In this document: in pieces, positions 26,634-34,509 of the stretch
Position numbering within the stretch: position 1 is the stretch's first letter
Layout of the letters: every line of letters starts with the position of its first letter
Origin: Croceibacterium_B sp963783195
Lineage (GTDB): Bacteria; Pseudomonadota; Alphaproteobacteria; Sphingomonadales; Sphingomonadaceae
NCBI GenBank assembly: GCA_963783195.1
Contig: CAWAMV010000004.1
Span: 2,418,001-2,482,000, forward strand
DNA: 64,000 bases
Direction of reading: 5' to 3'
The notes under the pieces: model-generated
Database searches by the model: none
What the model saw: the letters and a program-made list of their open reading frames with translations, nothing else
Told to the model about the DNA's origin: nothing
Position numbers and translations under genes: made by a program

Positions 26634-26891
26634 ATGGCCCTGCACTTCGAACTGGTCACGCCGGCGAAGCTGGTCCGGTCCGAGGACGTCCACATGGTGG
26701 TCGTCCCCGGGGCCGAGGGCGACTTCGGCGTGCTCGAGGGCCATGCCCCGGTGATGAGCACGATCCGCGACGGCGCGATCCAGGTCTTCCGCAGCGAGGG
26801 CGCGCCGCCTGAGAACATCGAGGTCCGCGGCGGCTTCGCCGAGGTGAGCGAAAACGGCCTGACGGTCCTCGCGGAGCACGTCGAGGGCTGA
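26634..26891 (+). CDS. atpC: F0F1 ATP synthase subunit epsilon (short form)
   Basis: Epsilon is part of the central stalk. At 85 residues this protein contains only the N-terminal beta-sandwich (HFELVTPAKLV to LAEHVEG). It lacks the C-terminal helix pair that inhibits ATP hydrolysis in E. coli epsilon. Shortened epsilon subunits are found in other alphaproteobacteria, where separate inhibitors such as the zeta protein exist. It is the last gene of the operon and is followed at once by a strong terminator. Confidence 0.95.
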   Translation: MALHFELVTPAKLVRSEDVHMVVVPGAEGDFGVLEGHAPVMSTIRDGAIQVFRSEGAPPENIEVRGGFAEVSENGLTVLAEHVEG

Positions 26892-26910
26892 GGCCCCCAG
26901 CCGAAACATG

Positions 26911-26944
26911 AAAAAGGGGCGTCCTTTGTGGCGCCCCTTTTTTT
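26911..26944 (+). terminator. Rho-independent terminator of the atp operon
   Basis: AAAGGGGCG (26913-26921) pairs perfectly with CGCCCCTTT (26932-26940) around a 10-base loop. Further A-T pairs flank the stem and a T-run extends to 26944. It lies 20 bases after the atpC stop. Confidence 0.92.
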
Positions 26945-26976
26945 ACCGTCTGCCGCCGGCGACCGGCTGGATCAGC

Positions 26977-27072
26977 TCAGCTCTCTGCGGCTTCCGCCTC
27001 GTTCCACACGGTGGCGAAGAGTTGTTGAAACTCGTCGGCAATGGCCGGCGCGAGCACGCTGCCCTTGTGCAT
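26977..27072 (-). CDS. Possible 31-aa small protein downstream of the HNH gene
   Basis: The frame MHKGSVLAPAIADEF and on to EAEAAES encodes 31 residues with an amphipathic, acidic C-terminal half. GAGG lies eight bases before the ATG and codon use resembles real genes. It starts 33 bases after the HNH stop on the same strand. I do not recognise it. It could equally be the remnant of a longer HNH reading frame after a frameshift, or chance. Confidence 0.25.
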   Translation of the reverse strand: MHKGSVLAPAIADEFQQLFATVWNEAEAAES

Positions 27073-27104
27073 CCGATCGACCTCGACCGGCCGCTTTGCC
27101 CGCG

Positions 27105-27386
27105 CTAGCGCGGCCGCCGGGTCGGGGCATGGAAGTCCGGCGGCTTGTCGGAAATCCAGCGAATGAAGCGCTTGATTTCGGGGTGTTCGAGGAGTGTTCG
27201 GCGCGAACCTTCGGATCGGGCGAGCTCGGCGTTGGTGAAGTGTGCGTGAATCGTGCGGTGGCAGATCGGGTGGACCGGCACAGTCTCGCGGCCGCGCTTG
27301 GACCTGGGCACCAGGTGGTGCCGCTGAACCCTGCGGCCCAGGGGTCGCTCGCACCGCCAGCACGGCGCCGATTCATCGTCCGCCAT
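27105..27386 (-). CDS. Small HNH endonuclease-like protein
   Basis: The 93-residue protein has a CxxC knuckle (CWRC, near residue 9) and the histidine pair in RHHLVPRSKRG, then HPICHRTIH. These together form a beta-beta-alpha metal (HNH) nuclease fold with a structural zinc. Such stand-alone HNH proteins are common in sphingomonads; their targets are unknown. A 12-residue upstream extension of the frame is not needed. The gene is convergent with the atp operon and divergent from the glycosyltransferase gene. Confidence 0.8.
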   Translation of the reverse strand: MADDESAPCWRCERPLGRRVQRHHLVPRSKRGRETVPVHPICHRTIHAHFTNAELARSEGSRRTLLEHPEIKRFIRWISDKPPDFHAPTRRPR

Positions 27387-27457
27387 GCGGGCATCGTAAG
27401 AGATAATTAACCACGCTGCCACAGAAGGGGCCGGAAACCCGGATCGGAGGGCAGGCC

Positions 27458-28945
27458 ATGGCGAGCATCGCGCAGATCGCGCCCCATCGGTCAGTGTCCG
27501 CCGTTCGCGCGGACTGGTTCGCCGCGTTCGTGCTGATCCTCGTTACACTGCTGACGCGCGGGTTCTGGTTCGGCGATCCGGTGGCCGATTTCGACGACCA
27601 GCTCTATTCGTTCATCGGCTGGCGGATGACGCAAGGCGATTTGCCCTATGTCGACGCGTGGGACCGCAAGCCCTTCGGCCTGTTTGCGATCTTCGCCCTT
27701 GCCCACGGCCTTTTCGGACCGGAGCCGATTGCCTACCAAGCCGTTGCCGCCGGCGCTGCGATGGGCGGCGCGTGGCTCGTCTACCTGCTGGCCCGGGACC
27801 TGGTGGACCGGGGCACCGCCACGGTCGCCGGCGCGCTCTATCTCATGCTCATGGCCGCCTATGGCAGTTATTCGGGGCAGAGCGAGATCTTCCATGTTCC
27901 CCTGATGCTGTGGATGCTGTGGCTGGTGCGCGATCACGGGCGGCCGGACGCCGTCCGCCGCGCGCTTGTTGCGATGGCCATCGGCGGCCTGGCTCTGCAG
28001 GTGAAATACACCGTCTTGCCGCAGTGCGCTTTCTTCGGCGCCTATGCGCTGTGGGGCCAATGGCGCGCCGGAGCCAAGCCTGCGCGGCTCGCCGCCCTTG
28101 CCGGGGCCTTCGCCGCGCTCGGGGTGCTGCCCACCGCGCTGGTCGCCGGGCTCTATGCCCTGGCGGGGCACTTCGATGCCTTCTGGTTTGCCAACTTCGT
28201 CAGCTTCTTCGAACGCACGCCGAGCCCCTTCGGACGGTTCCAGCCGGCCCATGCGGTCGGCGTGATGCCGCTGGCGATGCTGGTTGTCCCCGGTCTCTAT
28301 GCCGCCTTCAGGCTCAAGGCCCCGTCCGACTGGCGAACGTATGGCCTGTACTGCGCGTGGGCGCTCTCGGCGCTCGCCACGGTCCTGATGCCGGCCACAG
28401 TCTATCTCTATTACTATGGCGCACTGGTGCCGGTCGCGGTGTTGCTGGCGTTGCCGCTGATCGATCGAACGGCGCCGGGCAAGTGGTTGCCTGCCACGGT
28501 CCTGCTGGCGGGCTGCCTCTACATCCTCAACTTTCCCGACCGCATCGCCCATTCCAGCACCGAGCGGCTCACCGAGGCGCGCCTCTCTGCGGCGATCGAG
28601 CCTTACGTCGGGAAGACCCGCGATTGCCTTTATGTATTCGATGGGCCGACAGCCCTCTATCGCACCACCGGGACCTGCCTGCCGACCAGGTTCGTCTATC
28701 CCGACCACCTCAACAACGCGCTCGAACGCTCCTCGCTCGGCGCCGATCAGGTCGGCGAACTGGCGCGCGTCCTGGCGACGCGGCCCGGGGTGATCGTCAC
28801 CGCCGACAAGCCCATGACCCTGCAGCGCGAGGAGAACCTGGCGCAGATCGCGCAGGCGACCGCGCGAGATTACGTGCCGCTCGTGACAGCCGGCCTGCAC
28901 CATCGCCAAGTGACTGCCTGGGTGCGCCGCGATCTCGCGCGCTAG
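27458..28945 (+). CDS. GT-C family glycosyltransferase, ArnT/PMT-like membrane protein
   Basis: The 495-residue protein has about 10-11 hydrophobic segments and an early periplasmic acidic motif (DFDDQL near residue 43, with PYVDAWDRKP near residue 62). This matches GT39/GT83 transferases that use polyprenyl-phosphate sugars. The C-terminal 130 residues form a soluble periplasmic domain. Acceptor (lipid A, protein or polysaccharide) is unknown. It stands alone; its end overlaps the convergent DMT gene by 4 bases. Confidence 0.8.
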   Translation: MASIAQIAPHRSVSAVRADWFAAFVLILVTLLTRGFWFGDPVADFDDQLYSFIGWRMTQGDLPYVDAWDRKPFGLFAIFALAHGLFGPEPIAYQAVAAGAAMGGAWLVYLLARDLVDRGTATVAGALYLMLMAAYGSYSGQSEIFHVPLMLWMLWLVRDHGRPDAVRRALVAMAIGGLALQVKYTVLPQCAFFGAYALWGQWRAGAKPARLAALAGAFAALGVLPTALVAGLYALAGHFDAFWFANFVSFFERTPSPFGRFQPAHAVGVMPLAMLVVPGLYAAFRLKAPSDWRTYGLYCAWALSALATVLMPATVYLYYYGALVPVAVLLALPLIDRTAPGKWLPATVLLAGCLYILNFPDRIAHSSTERLTEARLSAAIEPYVGKTRDCLYVFDGPTALYRTTGTCLPTRFVYPDHLNNALERSSLGADQVGELARVLATRPGVIVTADKPMTLQREENLAQIAQATARDYVPLVTAGLHHRQVTAWVRRDLAR

Positions 28946-29850
28946 TCCGGACGCGGTATCTCCGGCCGCGCGCGCACCCGCCCCTCGCGCCAGAGATATA
29001 GCCCCGCGCTGATGATCACGACCGCGCCGATCAGCGCCATGCCGTCGGGCCGGTCGCCGAAAAAGGTGAAGCCGAGCCCCGTCGCCATCAACAGCTGGCC
29101 ATAGGTCATGGGCGCGACCGTGCCTGCACCCGCCTTCACCGTGCCCATGAAGATCAGCCACTGCGCAAGCGTGGCGGTGAGGCCGATGAACATGCAACGG
29201 GCCACGATCGACCAGTGCGGCACTGTCACGCGAAAATTGTCCGGCCCGGCGACATGCATCGCAAACGTCGCCACGATCAGGAACAGCATGGCCGTGACCG
29301 ACATGTAATACTGCATCGCCAGCACACTTGCGCGCCCCGTGACCTTGCGATTGGCGATGATCGTCACCGCCATGCCGGTCGCCCCCATGAGCGGAAACAG
29401 CACGCCCCAGCCAGCCGTCTCGAAATTGGGTCGCAGCACCAGGAACACCCCGCCAAAGGCGATCGCCGTGGCGATCCAGGTCGAGGCCCGTGCCCGCTCG
29501 TGCAGGAACACTGCCGCCAGGACCGCGGTGATGATCGGCTGGGTGAAGGCGATGGTCGTCGCCTCGGCCAGCGGCATGATCCAGACCGCCAGGAACATGC
29601 CGATCGCCGAGCAGCTTATGGCGATCCCGCGCAGCCACTGGAGCCGGTCCTTCGGCAGGGCCAGCGCGGCCACACCTTCGTGCCGCACGATCAACGTGCC
29701 CAGGACGAGCGTACCCATGATGTAGCGCGTCGCGGCCATTGCCGGCGCAGGCCATTCGCCCGCCATGCCCTTGATGATCGCGTCGCCGATCGAGAGGGTG
29801 CAGAAGCCGGAAAGGGCATAGAGCAATCCGGCCCGTTCGGAATTTTGCAT
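28942..29850 (-). CDS. DMT family transporter (EamA domains)
   Basis: The 302-residue protein has ten hydrophobic segments arranged as two EamA repeats, the drug/metabolite exporter plan. The first half contains the typical P-L-A-E-A-T-T-I-x-F loop. Members export amino acids, nucleosides or other small molecules; the substrate is not evident. A second DMT gene lies at 31.9 kb, but the two are separated by cpaF and are not a tandem pair. Confidence 0.88.
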   Translation of the reverse strand: MQNSERAGLLYALSGFCTLSIGDAIIKGMAGEWPAPAMAATRYIMGTLVLGTLIVRHEGVAALALPKDRLQWLRGIAISCSAIGMFLAVWIMPLAEATTIAFTQPIITAVLAAVFLHERARASTWIATAIAFGGVFLVLRPNFETAGWGVLFPLMGATGMAVTIIANRKVTGRASVLAMQYYMSVTAMLFLIVATFAMHVAGPDNFRVTVPHWSIVARCMFIGLTATLAQWLIFMGTVKAGAGTVAPMTYGQLLMATGLGFTFFGDRPDGMALIGAVVIISAGLYLWREGRVRARPEIPRPD

Positions 29851-30000
29851 GAAAAGTCGCCGCGCCCCTGTTGCTCTCGCGCCGTCCGCTTAGGGCGCAG
29901 CCCGCCGGCTGGCAACGCTTCCACGCTCCCGAATCGGGACATCCTTAGGAGAAAATCAAGCATTCGCTCTTATTCACCACGCCTGCATCGGGCGTTACGT

Positions 30001-30014
30001 GGTTCACCCGAACC
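30001..30014. repeat. Inverted repeat upstream of cpaF
   Basis: GGTTC and GAACC flank ACCC, 51 bases before the cpaF start, within a 214-base gap between the divergent DMT gene and cpaF. This could be a regulator site; nothing else is recognised in the gap. Confidence 0.25.
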
Positions 30015-30064
30015 GAAGCGCCCTTTGACCGAGCGGCAGCGATGCCATCGCAAGAGGGACGGGA

Positions 30065-31585
30065 ATGAGCGCTTTCGGACGCAAGAACGGTGTGGGCGGA
30101 ATGGCTCCCGGTGCACGCCCGAGCTTCGGTGTCGCCCGCCCGATGAAGGGCGGTGGCGCGGCTTCCAAGGACGGCGGCGGCCAGTTCCCGCCGATTCCGG
30201 GCGGCGGCGGCGTTCCGCAGGAACCGATGAGCTCTGCCCCTCCGGCCAACAAGAACGACGCGATGAGCCGCCTCGCCGACCGCGCGAACGCAGTTCACGA
30301 GGGTGGCTCGGAACAGGGCGGGTTCGAAGCCAGCGTCCACAAGATCAAGGAACAGGTGCTTCCGCGTCTGCTCGAACGTGTCGACCCGGAAGCCGCGTCG
30401 ACCCTGTCGAAGGAAGAGCTGTCGGAGGAATTCCGACCGATCATCATGGAGGTGCTGGCCGAGCTCAAGGTCACTCTCAACCGGCGCGAACAGTTCGCGC
30501 TGGAAAAGGTGCTGATCGACGAGCTGCTCGGTTTCGGCCCGCTGGAAGAGCTGCTGAACGACCCGGACGTGTCCGACATCATGGTAAACGGGCCGGACCA
30601 GACCTACATCGAAAAGAAGGGCAAGCTGACCCTCGCGACGATCCGCTTCCGCGACGAGCAGCACCTGTTCCAGATCGCCCAGCGCATCGTGAACCAGGTC
30701 GGCCGCCGCGTCGACCAGACCACGCCGCTGGCCGACGCCCGCCTCAAGGACGGCAGCCGCGTCAACGTGATCGTTCCCCCGCTCAGCTTGCGCGGCACAG
30801 CGATCTCGATTCGTAAGTTTTCCGAAAAGCCGATCACCATCGACATGCTGCGCGACTTCGGATCGATGAGCGACAAGATGGCGACCGCGCTGAAGATCGC
30901 CGGCGCCTGCCGGATGAACGTGGTCATCTCGGGCGGTACCGGCTCCGGCAAGACGACGATGCTCAACGCCCTGTCGAAGATGATCGACCCGGGCGAGCGC
31001 GTGCTGACCATCGAGGACGCGGCCGAACTTCGCCTGCAGCAGCCGCACTGGCTGCCGCTCGAAACCCGCCCGCCGAACCTCGAGGGGCAAGGTGCCATCA
31101 CCATCGGCGACCTGGTGAAGAACGCCCTGCGTATGCGCCCGGACCGCATCATCCTGGGCGAAATCCGCGGCGCGGAGTGTTTCGACCTGCTGGCCGCGAT
31201 GAACACCGGCCACGACGGTTCGATGTGCACGCTGCACGCCAACAGCCCGCGCGAATGCCTCGGCCGTATGGAAAACATGATCCTGATGGGCGACATCAAG
31301 ATCCCCAAGGAAGCGATTTCGCGCCAGATCGCCAAATCCGTCGACCTGATCGTCCAGGTCAAGCGCCTGCGCGACGGTTCGCGCCGCACGACCAACATTA
31401 CCGAGGTCATCGGCATGGAAGGCGACGTCATCGTCACCCAGGAGCTGTTCGCCTTCGAGTATCTGGACGAGGGCGAAGACGGAAAGATCCTCGGCGAATT
31501 CCGCGCCTCCGGTCTGCGGCCCTACACGCTGGAGAAGGCCCGCCAGTTCGGGTTCGACCAGGCGTACCTGGAAGCGTGCCTCTAA
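30065..31585 (+). CDS. cpaF: CpaF family secretion/pilus ATPase
   Basis: CpaF (TadA) powers assembly of Flp/Tad pili. The 506-residue protein has a glycine/proline-rich, probably disordered N-terminus (residues 1-75) and then the type II/IV secretion ATPase core. The core shows Walker A GGTGSGKTT (about 289-297), an Asp box and the CTLHAN motif (His box). A GAGGG ribosome site precedes the ATG. None of the other tad genes (cpaB, cpaC, cpaE, tadB, tadC, flp) is nearby, so it is a solitary copy that must work with distant genes or another system. Confidence 0.92.
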   Translation: MSAFGRKNGVGGMAPGARPSFGVARPMKGGGAASKDGGGQFPPIPGGGGVPQEPMSSAPPANKNDAMSRLADRANAVHEGGSEQGGFEASVHKIKEQVLPRLLERVDPEAASTLSKEELSEEFRPIIMEVLAELKVTLNRREQFALEKVLIDELLGFGPLEELLNDPDVSDIMVNGPDQTYIEKKGKLTLATIRFRDEQHLFQIAQRIVNQVGRRVDQTTPLADARLKDGSRVNVIVPPLSLRGTAISIRKFSEKPITIDMLRDFGSMSDKMATALKIAGACRMNVVISGGTGSGKTTMLNALSKMIDPGERVLTIEDAAELRLQQPHWLPLETRPPNLEGQGAITIGDLVKNALRMRPDRIILGEIRGAECFDLLAAMNTGHDGSMCTLHANSPRECLGRMENMILMGDIKIPKEAISRQIAKSVDLIVQVKRLRDGSRRTTNITEVIGMEGDVIVTQELFAFEYLDEGEDGKILGEFRASGLRPYTLEKARQFGFDQAYLEACL

Positions 31586-31588
31586 ATC

Positions 31589-31813
31589 CTAGCCCCTGAT
31601 CCAGCCGCTGATCCCAACGATCAGCAGGATGAGGCCGGCAAAGGCCGCGTAGGCGGAAAGATCCCGCCAGGGAATCATGCCGACGGCATTGATGTCCTTG
31701 CGCCGCATGCGCCTGCGGTCGCCGAGGAACGCCGCCGCGGAAAATGCAAGCAGCGCCCCGCCCCACAGGGCAAACAAGGTGGCATCGCTGGCAAAGCGGA
31801 GGAAGTCGGGCAT
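31589..31813 (-). CDS. Small two-helix membrane protein of unknown function (74 aa)
   Basis: The 74-residue protein has two hydrophobic helices (about residues 12-28 and 52-70) separated by a basic loop with RRRMRRKD, which would face the cytoplasm. No family name can be given. It is convergent with cpaF (3-base gap) and divergent from the second DMT gene. I start at 31813; an upstream ATG at 31858 would add 15 residues without clear coding character. Confidence 0.6.
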   Translation of the reverse strand: MPDFLRFASDATLFALWGGALLAFSAAAFLGDRRRMRRKDINAVGMIPWRDLSAYAAFAGLILLIVGISGWIRG

Positions 31814-31898
31814 CGGCGCGCATATGGCGCGGCAGGACCCGTGCGACAACGTCCGCACTTTGGCTTGCGCCCTATCGCGCGCGGCCTATCAGGCGGGG

Positions 31899-32816
31899 GT
31901 GGACGGCACCCTCGCACATGATCGGCCGATGCTGGCGCTGGTCTGCCGCCTGGCTGCAATTGCCGGCCTCGCCACGATGTCGGCTTTCATCAAGCTGGCC
32001 GCACAGCACGGCGTCCATCTCGTCGAGATCATGTTCTGGCGCCAGTTCGTCACCATCCCGGTCCTGCTCGGCTGGGTTCTCGCGACCTCGGGCATCGCCA
32101 CCTTGCGGACCGAGCGGCCCAGGATGCACATGCTGCGCGGTCTCTATGGCACGGTCGGCATGGCGCTGAACTTCGGGGCCGTGATCCTGCTGCCGCTGGC
32201 AGAGGCGACGACGCTCAACTTCACCGCGCCGATCTGGGCCACGGTGCTGGCGATGCTGATGCTCAAGCAGAGCGTGGGCCCGTGGCGCTGGGGCGCCATT
32301 GCCGCGGGCTTTGTCGGCATCGTGGTCATCGCCCAGCCGGGCGGGGGGCACATCCCGCTGACCGGCGCGCTGGTGGCGCTGGGCGGCGCGTTCATGATCG
32401 GACTGATCTCGATCCAGATCGCCGACCTCAGCCGAACGGAGCGGCCGATGGTCATCGTCTTCTACTTCGGCCTGTTCAGCTCGCTCACGCTGCTGCCCGC
32501 GATGCCTTTCGTGATGAAATCGCACGACACGACCGGCTGGCTGCTGCTGCTGGCGGTCGGGCTGTCGGGCGTGGTCGGTCAGTTGTTCCTCACCGCTGCG
32601 CTGCGCTTCGGCAAAGTCGCGAGCGTCATCGTGATGGACTATTCCTCGCTCTTCTGGGCGACGCTCTATGGCTGGCTGTTGTTCGATGCGCTGCCTCCCA
32701 CCAGCACCTGGTTCGGGGCGCCGCTGGTCATCGGTGCCGGCATCGTCATCGCATGGCGCGAGCACCGGTTGCGCAATCCCACCCCGCGCGACGTTGCACG
32801 GGTCGAAGGAACTTAA
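31899..32816 (+). CDS. DMT family transporter (EamA domains), second copy
   Basis: A ten-helix EamA exporter of about 305 residues with the family loop L-P-L-A-E-A-T-T-L-N-F in the first repeat. The start is uncertain: GTG at 31899 gives a short polar leader (about ten residues) like relatives, ATG at 31929 is the shortest plausible choice, and longer starts (31824, 31677) overlap the divergent small membrane gene. Substrate is unknown. It is only distantly similar to the DMT protein at 28.9-29.9 kb. Confidence 0.85.
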   Translation: MDGTLAHDRPMLALVCRLAAIAGLATMSAFIKLAAQHGVHLVEIMFWRQFVTIPVLLGWVLATSGIATLRTERPRMHMLRGLYGTVGMALNFGAVILLPLAEATTLNFTAPIWATVLAMLMLKQSVGPWRWGAIAAGFVGIVVIAQPGGGHIPLTGALVALGGAFMIGLISIQIADLSRTERPMVIVFYFGLFSSLTLLPAMPFVMKSHDTTGWLLLLAVGLSGVVGQLFLTAALRFGKVASVIVMDYSSLFWATLYGWLLFDALPPTSTWFGAPLVIGAGIVIAWREHRLRNPTPRDVARVEGT

Positions 32817-32878
32817 GCCCGGCAGGGCGGTTTCCGTGTCCAACAGGGTTTTGAACCAATCCGCAAAGGACACGAGCC

Positions 32879-33010
32879 ATGACCAGGAAAATTCTCATCG
32901 CGCTGACCGCGAGCGCCATCGCCCTCACCGCCACTGCCTGCAATACCGTCAAGGGCGCGGGCGAAGACATCGAATCCGTCGGCGAAGCGGGTTCGGACGC
33001 CATCAACTGA
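32879..33010 (+). CDS. Entericidin-like lipoprotein 1
   Basis: A 43-residue lipoprotein: Lys/Arg start, hydrophobic signal, lipobox T-A-T-A-C with the lipidated Cys at position 21, then CNTVKGAGEDIESVG, the entericidin EcnA/EcnB signature. In E. coli the EcnA/EcnB pair acts as antidote and membrane toxin. It lies 22 bases upstream of a second copy. The short mature peptide (23 residues) is typical. Confidence 0.88.
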   Translation: MTRKILIALTASAIALTATACNTVKGAGEDIESVGEAGSDAIN

Positions 33011-33032
33011 GCTGGACAGCAGGAGACCCGTC

Positions 33033-33158
33033 ATGAAGAAGATCGTTCTTGCGCTCGCCGCGCTCGGCCTGATTGCCGGGGCTTCGGCCTGCAACACCGT
33101 CAAGGGCCTCGGCCGCGACGTCGAATCCGTCGGCCAAGCGGGCGACCGGGCCATCTGA
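33033..33158 (+). CDS. Entericidin-like lipoprotein 2
   Basis: A 41-residue paralogue of the preceding gene: MKKIVLALAALGLIAGASAC with the lipidated Cys at position 20, followed by NTVKGLGRDVESVGQAG. AGGAG lies seven bases before the ATG. The tandem arrangement recalls ecnA-ecnB, but both copies share the same mature motif, so which would be toxin or antidote cannot be told. It is followed by a strong terminator. Confidence 0.88.
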   Translation: MKKIVLALAALGLIAGASACNTVKGLGRDVESVGQAGDRAI

Positions 33159-33184
33159 CCTTGAACACCTTTTAGGGTCGCAGG

Positions 33185-33214
33185 CGCCCGCCGGAGCAAT
33201 CCGGCGGGCGTTTT
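33185..33214 (+). terminator. Rho-independent terminator after the entericidin pair
   Basis: A perfect 11-base stem, CGCCCGCCGGA with TCCGGCGGGCG, around GCAA, is followed by TTTT. It ends at the stop of the convergent methyltransferase gene. Confidence 0.9.
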
Positions 33215-33823
33215 CTATGCGCGCTTGCGGTAGACCAGCATGAGATTGTTGGCCGGCATCTCCACGCGGCGCGTGCGCTCCAGACCGTGTTCGGCGGCAA
33301 GTTCGTCGAGCCACTCGCGCCGGCGCAGTCCCCAGGCCGGATTGCGCCTCTTGAGATCGGCATCGAAAGCCAGGTTGCTCGGCGCGGTGGCGACCTCGTC
33401 CTCGAGCCAGGGCCCATAGAATACGAGCGGACCGCCGGCTGGCAGCAGGCGGCCCGCCGCGGCGGCCAGCCCCTCGGTCGCGGCCACAGGGCTGATGTGG
33501 GCCATGTTGATGCAGACCAGGGCATCGACGTGCTCAACCGGCCATCTCGCGGACGAGGCATCCAGTTCCACTGGCGCCAGCAAGTTGCCGGGCCCCTCGG
33601 CCTCGCGCCAGGCCGCGATGGATTCGCGCGCCTCGGCGTCGGGATCGGTCGGCTGCCAGCGCAGGCCGGGAAACGCGCGGGCGAAGTGCAGCGCATGCTC
33701 GCCGGTGCCGCTGGCCAGCTCCAGCACAAGACCGCTCGCAGGAAGTTCCTCGGCAAGAACGGCCGCGATGGGCTCGCGGTTGCGTGCCGCCGCGGGGGCC
33801 TTGCGCCTTGTCCCGCCCGTCAT
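33215..33823 (-). CDS. DUF938 class I SAM-dependent methyltransferase
   Basis: The 202-residue protein has the SAM-binding motif LELASGTGEHALHFA (about residues 33-48) and INMAHISP further on, the pattern of the DUF938 family. Substrate unknown. Its ATG overlaps the stop of the NAD(P)-binding gene (ATGA), so it is the last gene of the dgt transcript. The long upstream frame is a chance extension over the neighbour. Confidence 0.85.
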   Translation of the reverse strand: MTGGTRRKAPAAARNREPIAAVLAEELPASGLVLELASGTGEHALHFARAFPGLRWQPTDPDAEARESIAAWREAEGPGNLLAPVELDASSARWPVEHVDALVCINMAHISPVAATEGLAAAAGRLLPAGGPLVFYGPWLEDEVATAPSNLAFDADLKRRNPAWGLRRREWLDELAAEHGLERTRRVEMPANNLMLVYRKRA

Positions 33824-34509
33824 TGCCCGGTCTCGAAGCGCCGCGCGAGCCGCAGCAGGGCGTCGTGCTCGTGGATGAAGCTGCCGCGCGCCTTTTCGCG
33901 GGTGCACTGCAGGGCCGCCTCCGCCACCTTGCCGGCGTCGATCGCGCGGTAACGGCGGCGCTCGCCGTGCAACAGCGCATTGGCGAGCGGGCTGGCGACG
34001 ATTCCTGCGCGTTCGGCAAGGCGAATGTCTCCTTCCCGCCTCCCGCGCAGGAGGCCGGGGCGCAGGATATCGAGCCGGTGAAAGCCGAGCTTGCGCAGCC
34101 TGTTCTCCACCTCCCCCTTGACGCGCAAGTAGAGGCTCCTGGCGGCTGGATTCGCACCGACAGACGAGACGAAAACGAAGTTCCTGACTCCGCCGGTCAG
34201 CGCGGCGCGGGCGACGCGCAGCACAAGTTCCTCGTCGACGAGGCGGAAGGCCGCCTCGTCCTTGCCCGCCTTGCGCCATGTCGTGCCGAGTGCGCAGATC
34301 GCCGCGGTGGGGCCGATCATCGCCACGGCCTCGTCCCAGCGGGCGGGTTCGGCGACCATCATCTCCATCTTTGCGCCGCGCGGGAGCGGCGCTTCGCGCC
34401 GGGTCAGCGCCACCACGCGCAGGTCGGGCCGCTCCGCGGCGATCGCCATGAGCCGCCCGCCCACGAGCCCGGTCGCGCCGACCAGCAGGAGGCGCTGCCG
34501 ATCAGACAT
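33820..34509 (-). CDS. NAD(P)H-binding atypical short-chain dehydrogenase (HTATIP2-like)
   Basis: The 229-residue protein has a nucleotide-binding motif GATGLVGGRL at the N-terminus and FVSSVGANP in the middle, features of the atypical SDR family that includes HTATIP2/CC3. A catalytic Tyr may be in SLYLRVKGEVE (Y-x-x-x-K pattern). Substrate is unknown. It overlaps dgt upstream by 8 bases and the DUF938 gene downstream by 4. Confidence 0.85.
   Translation of the reverse strand: MSDRQRLLLVGATGLVGGRLMAIAAERPDLRVVALTRREAPLPRGAKMEMMVAEPARWDEAVAMIGPTAAICALGTTWRKAGKDEAAFRLVDEELVLRVARAALTGGVRNFVFVSSVGANPAARSLYLRVKGEVENRLRKLGFHRLDILRPGLLRGRREGDIRLAERAGIVASPLANALLHGERRRYRAIDAGKVAEAALQCTREKARGSFIHEHDALLRLARRFETGQ

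Noticed and set aside
25124..26818. A 564-codon frame opposite atpD and atpC
   Set aside because: It is antisense to the well-conserved ATP synthase beta and epsilon genes and has no recognisable domain.
27491..29755. A very long open frame (over 750 codons) on the minus strand across the glycosyltransferase and DMT genes
   Set aside because: It is antisense to a glycosyltransferase with clear motifs and runs out of frame over the DMT gene. Its predicted protein is Arg/Gly/Asp-rich and low in hydrophobic residues, typical of shadow frames in GC-rich DNA.
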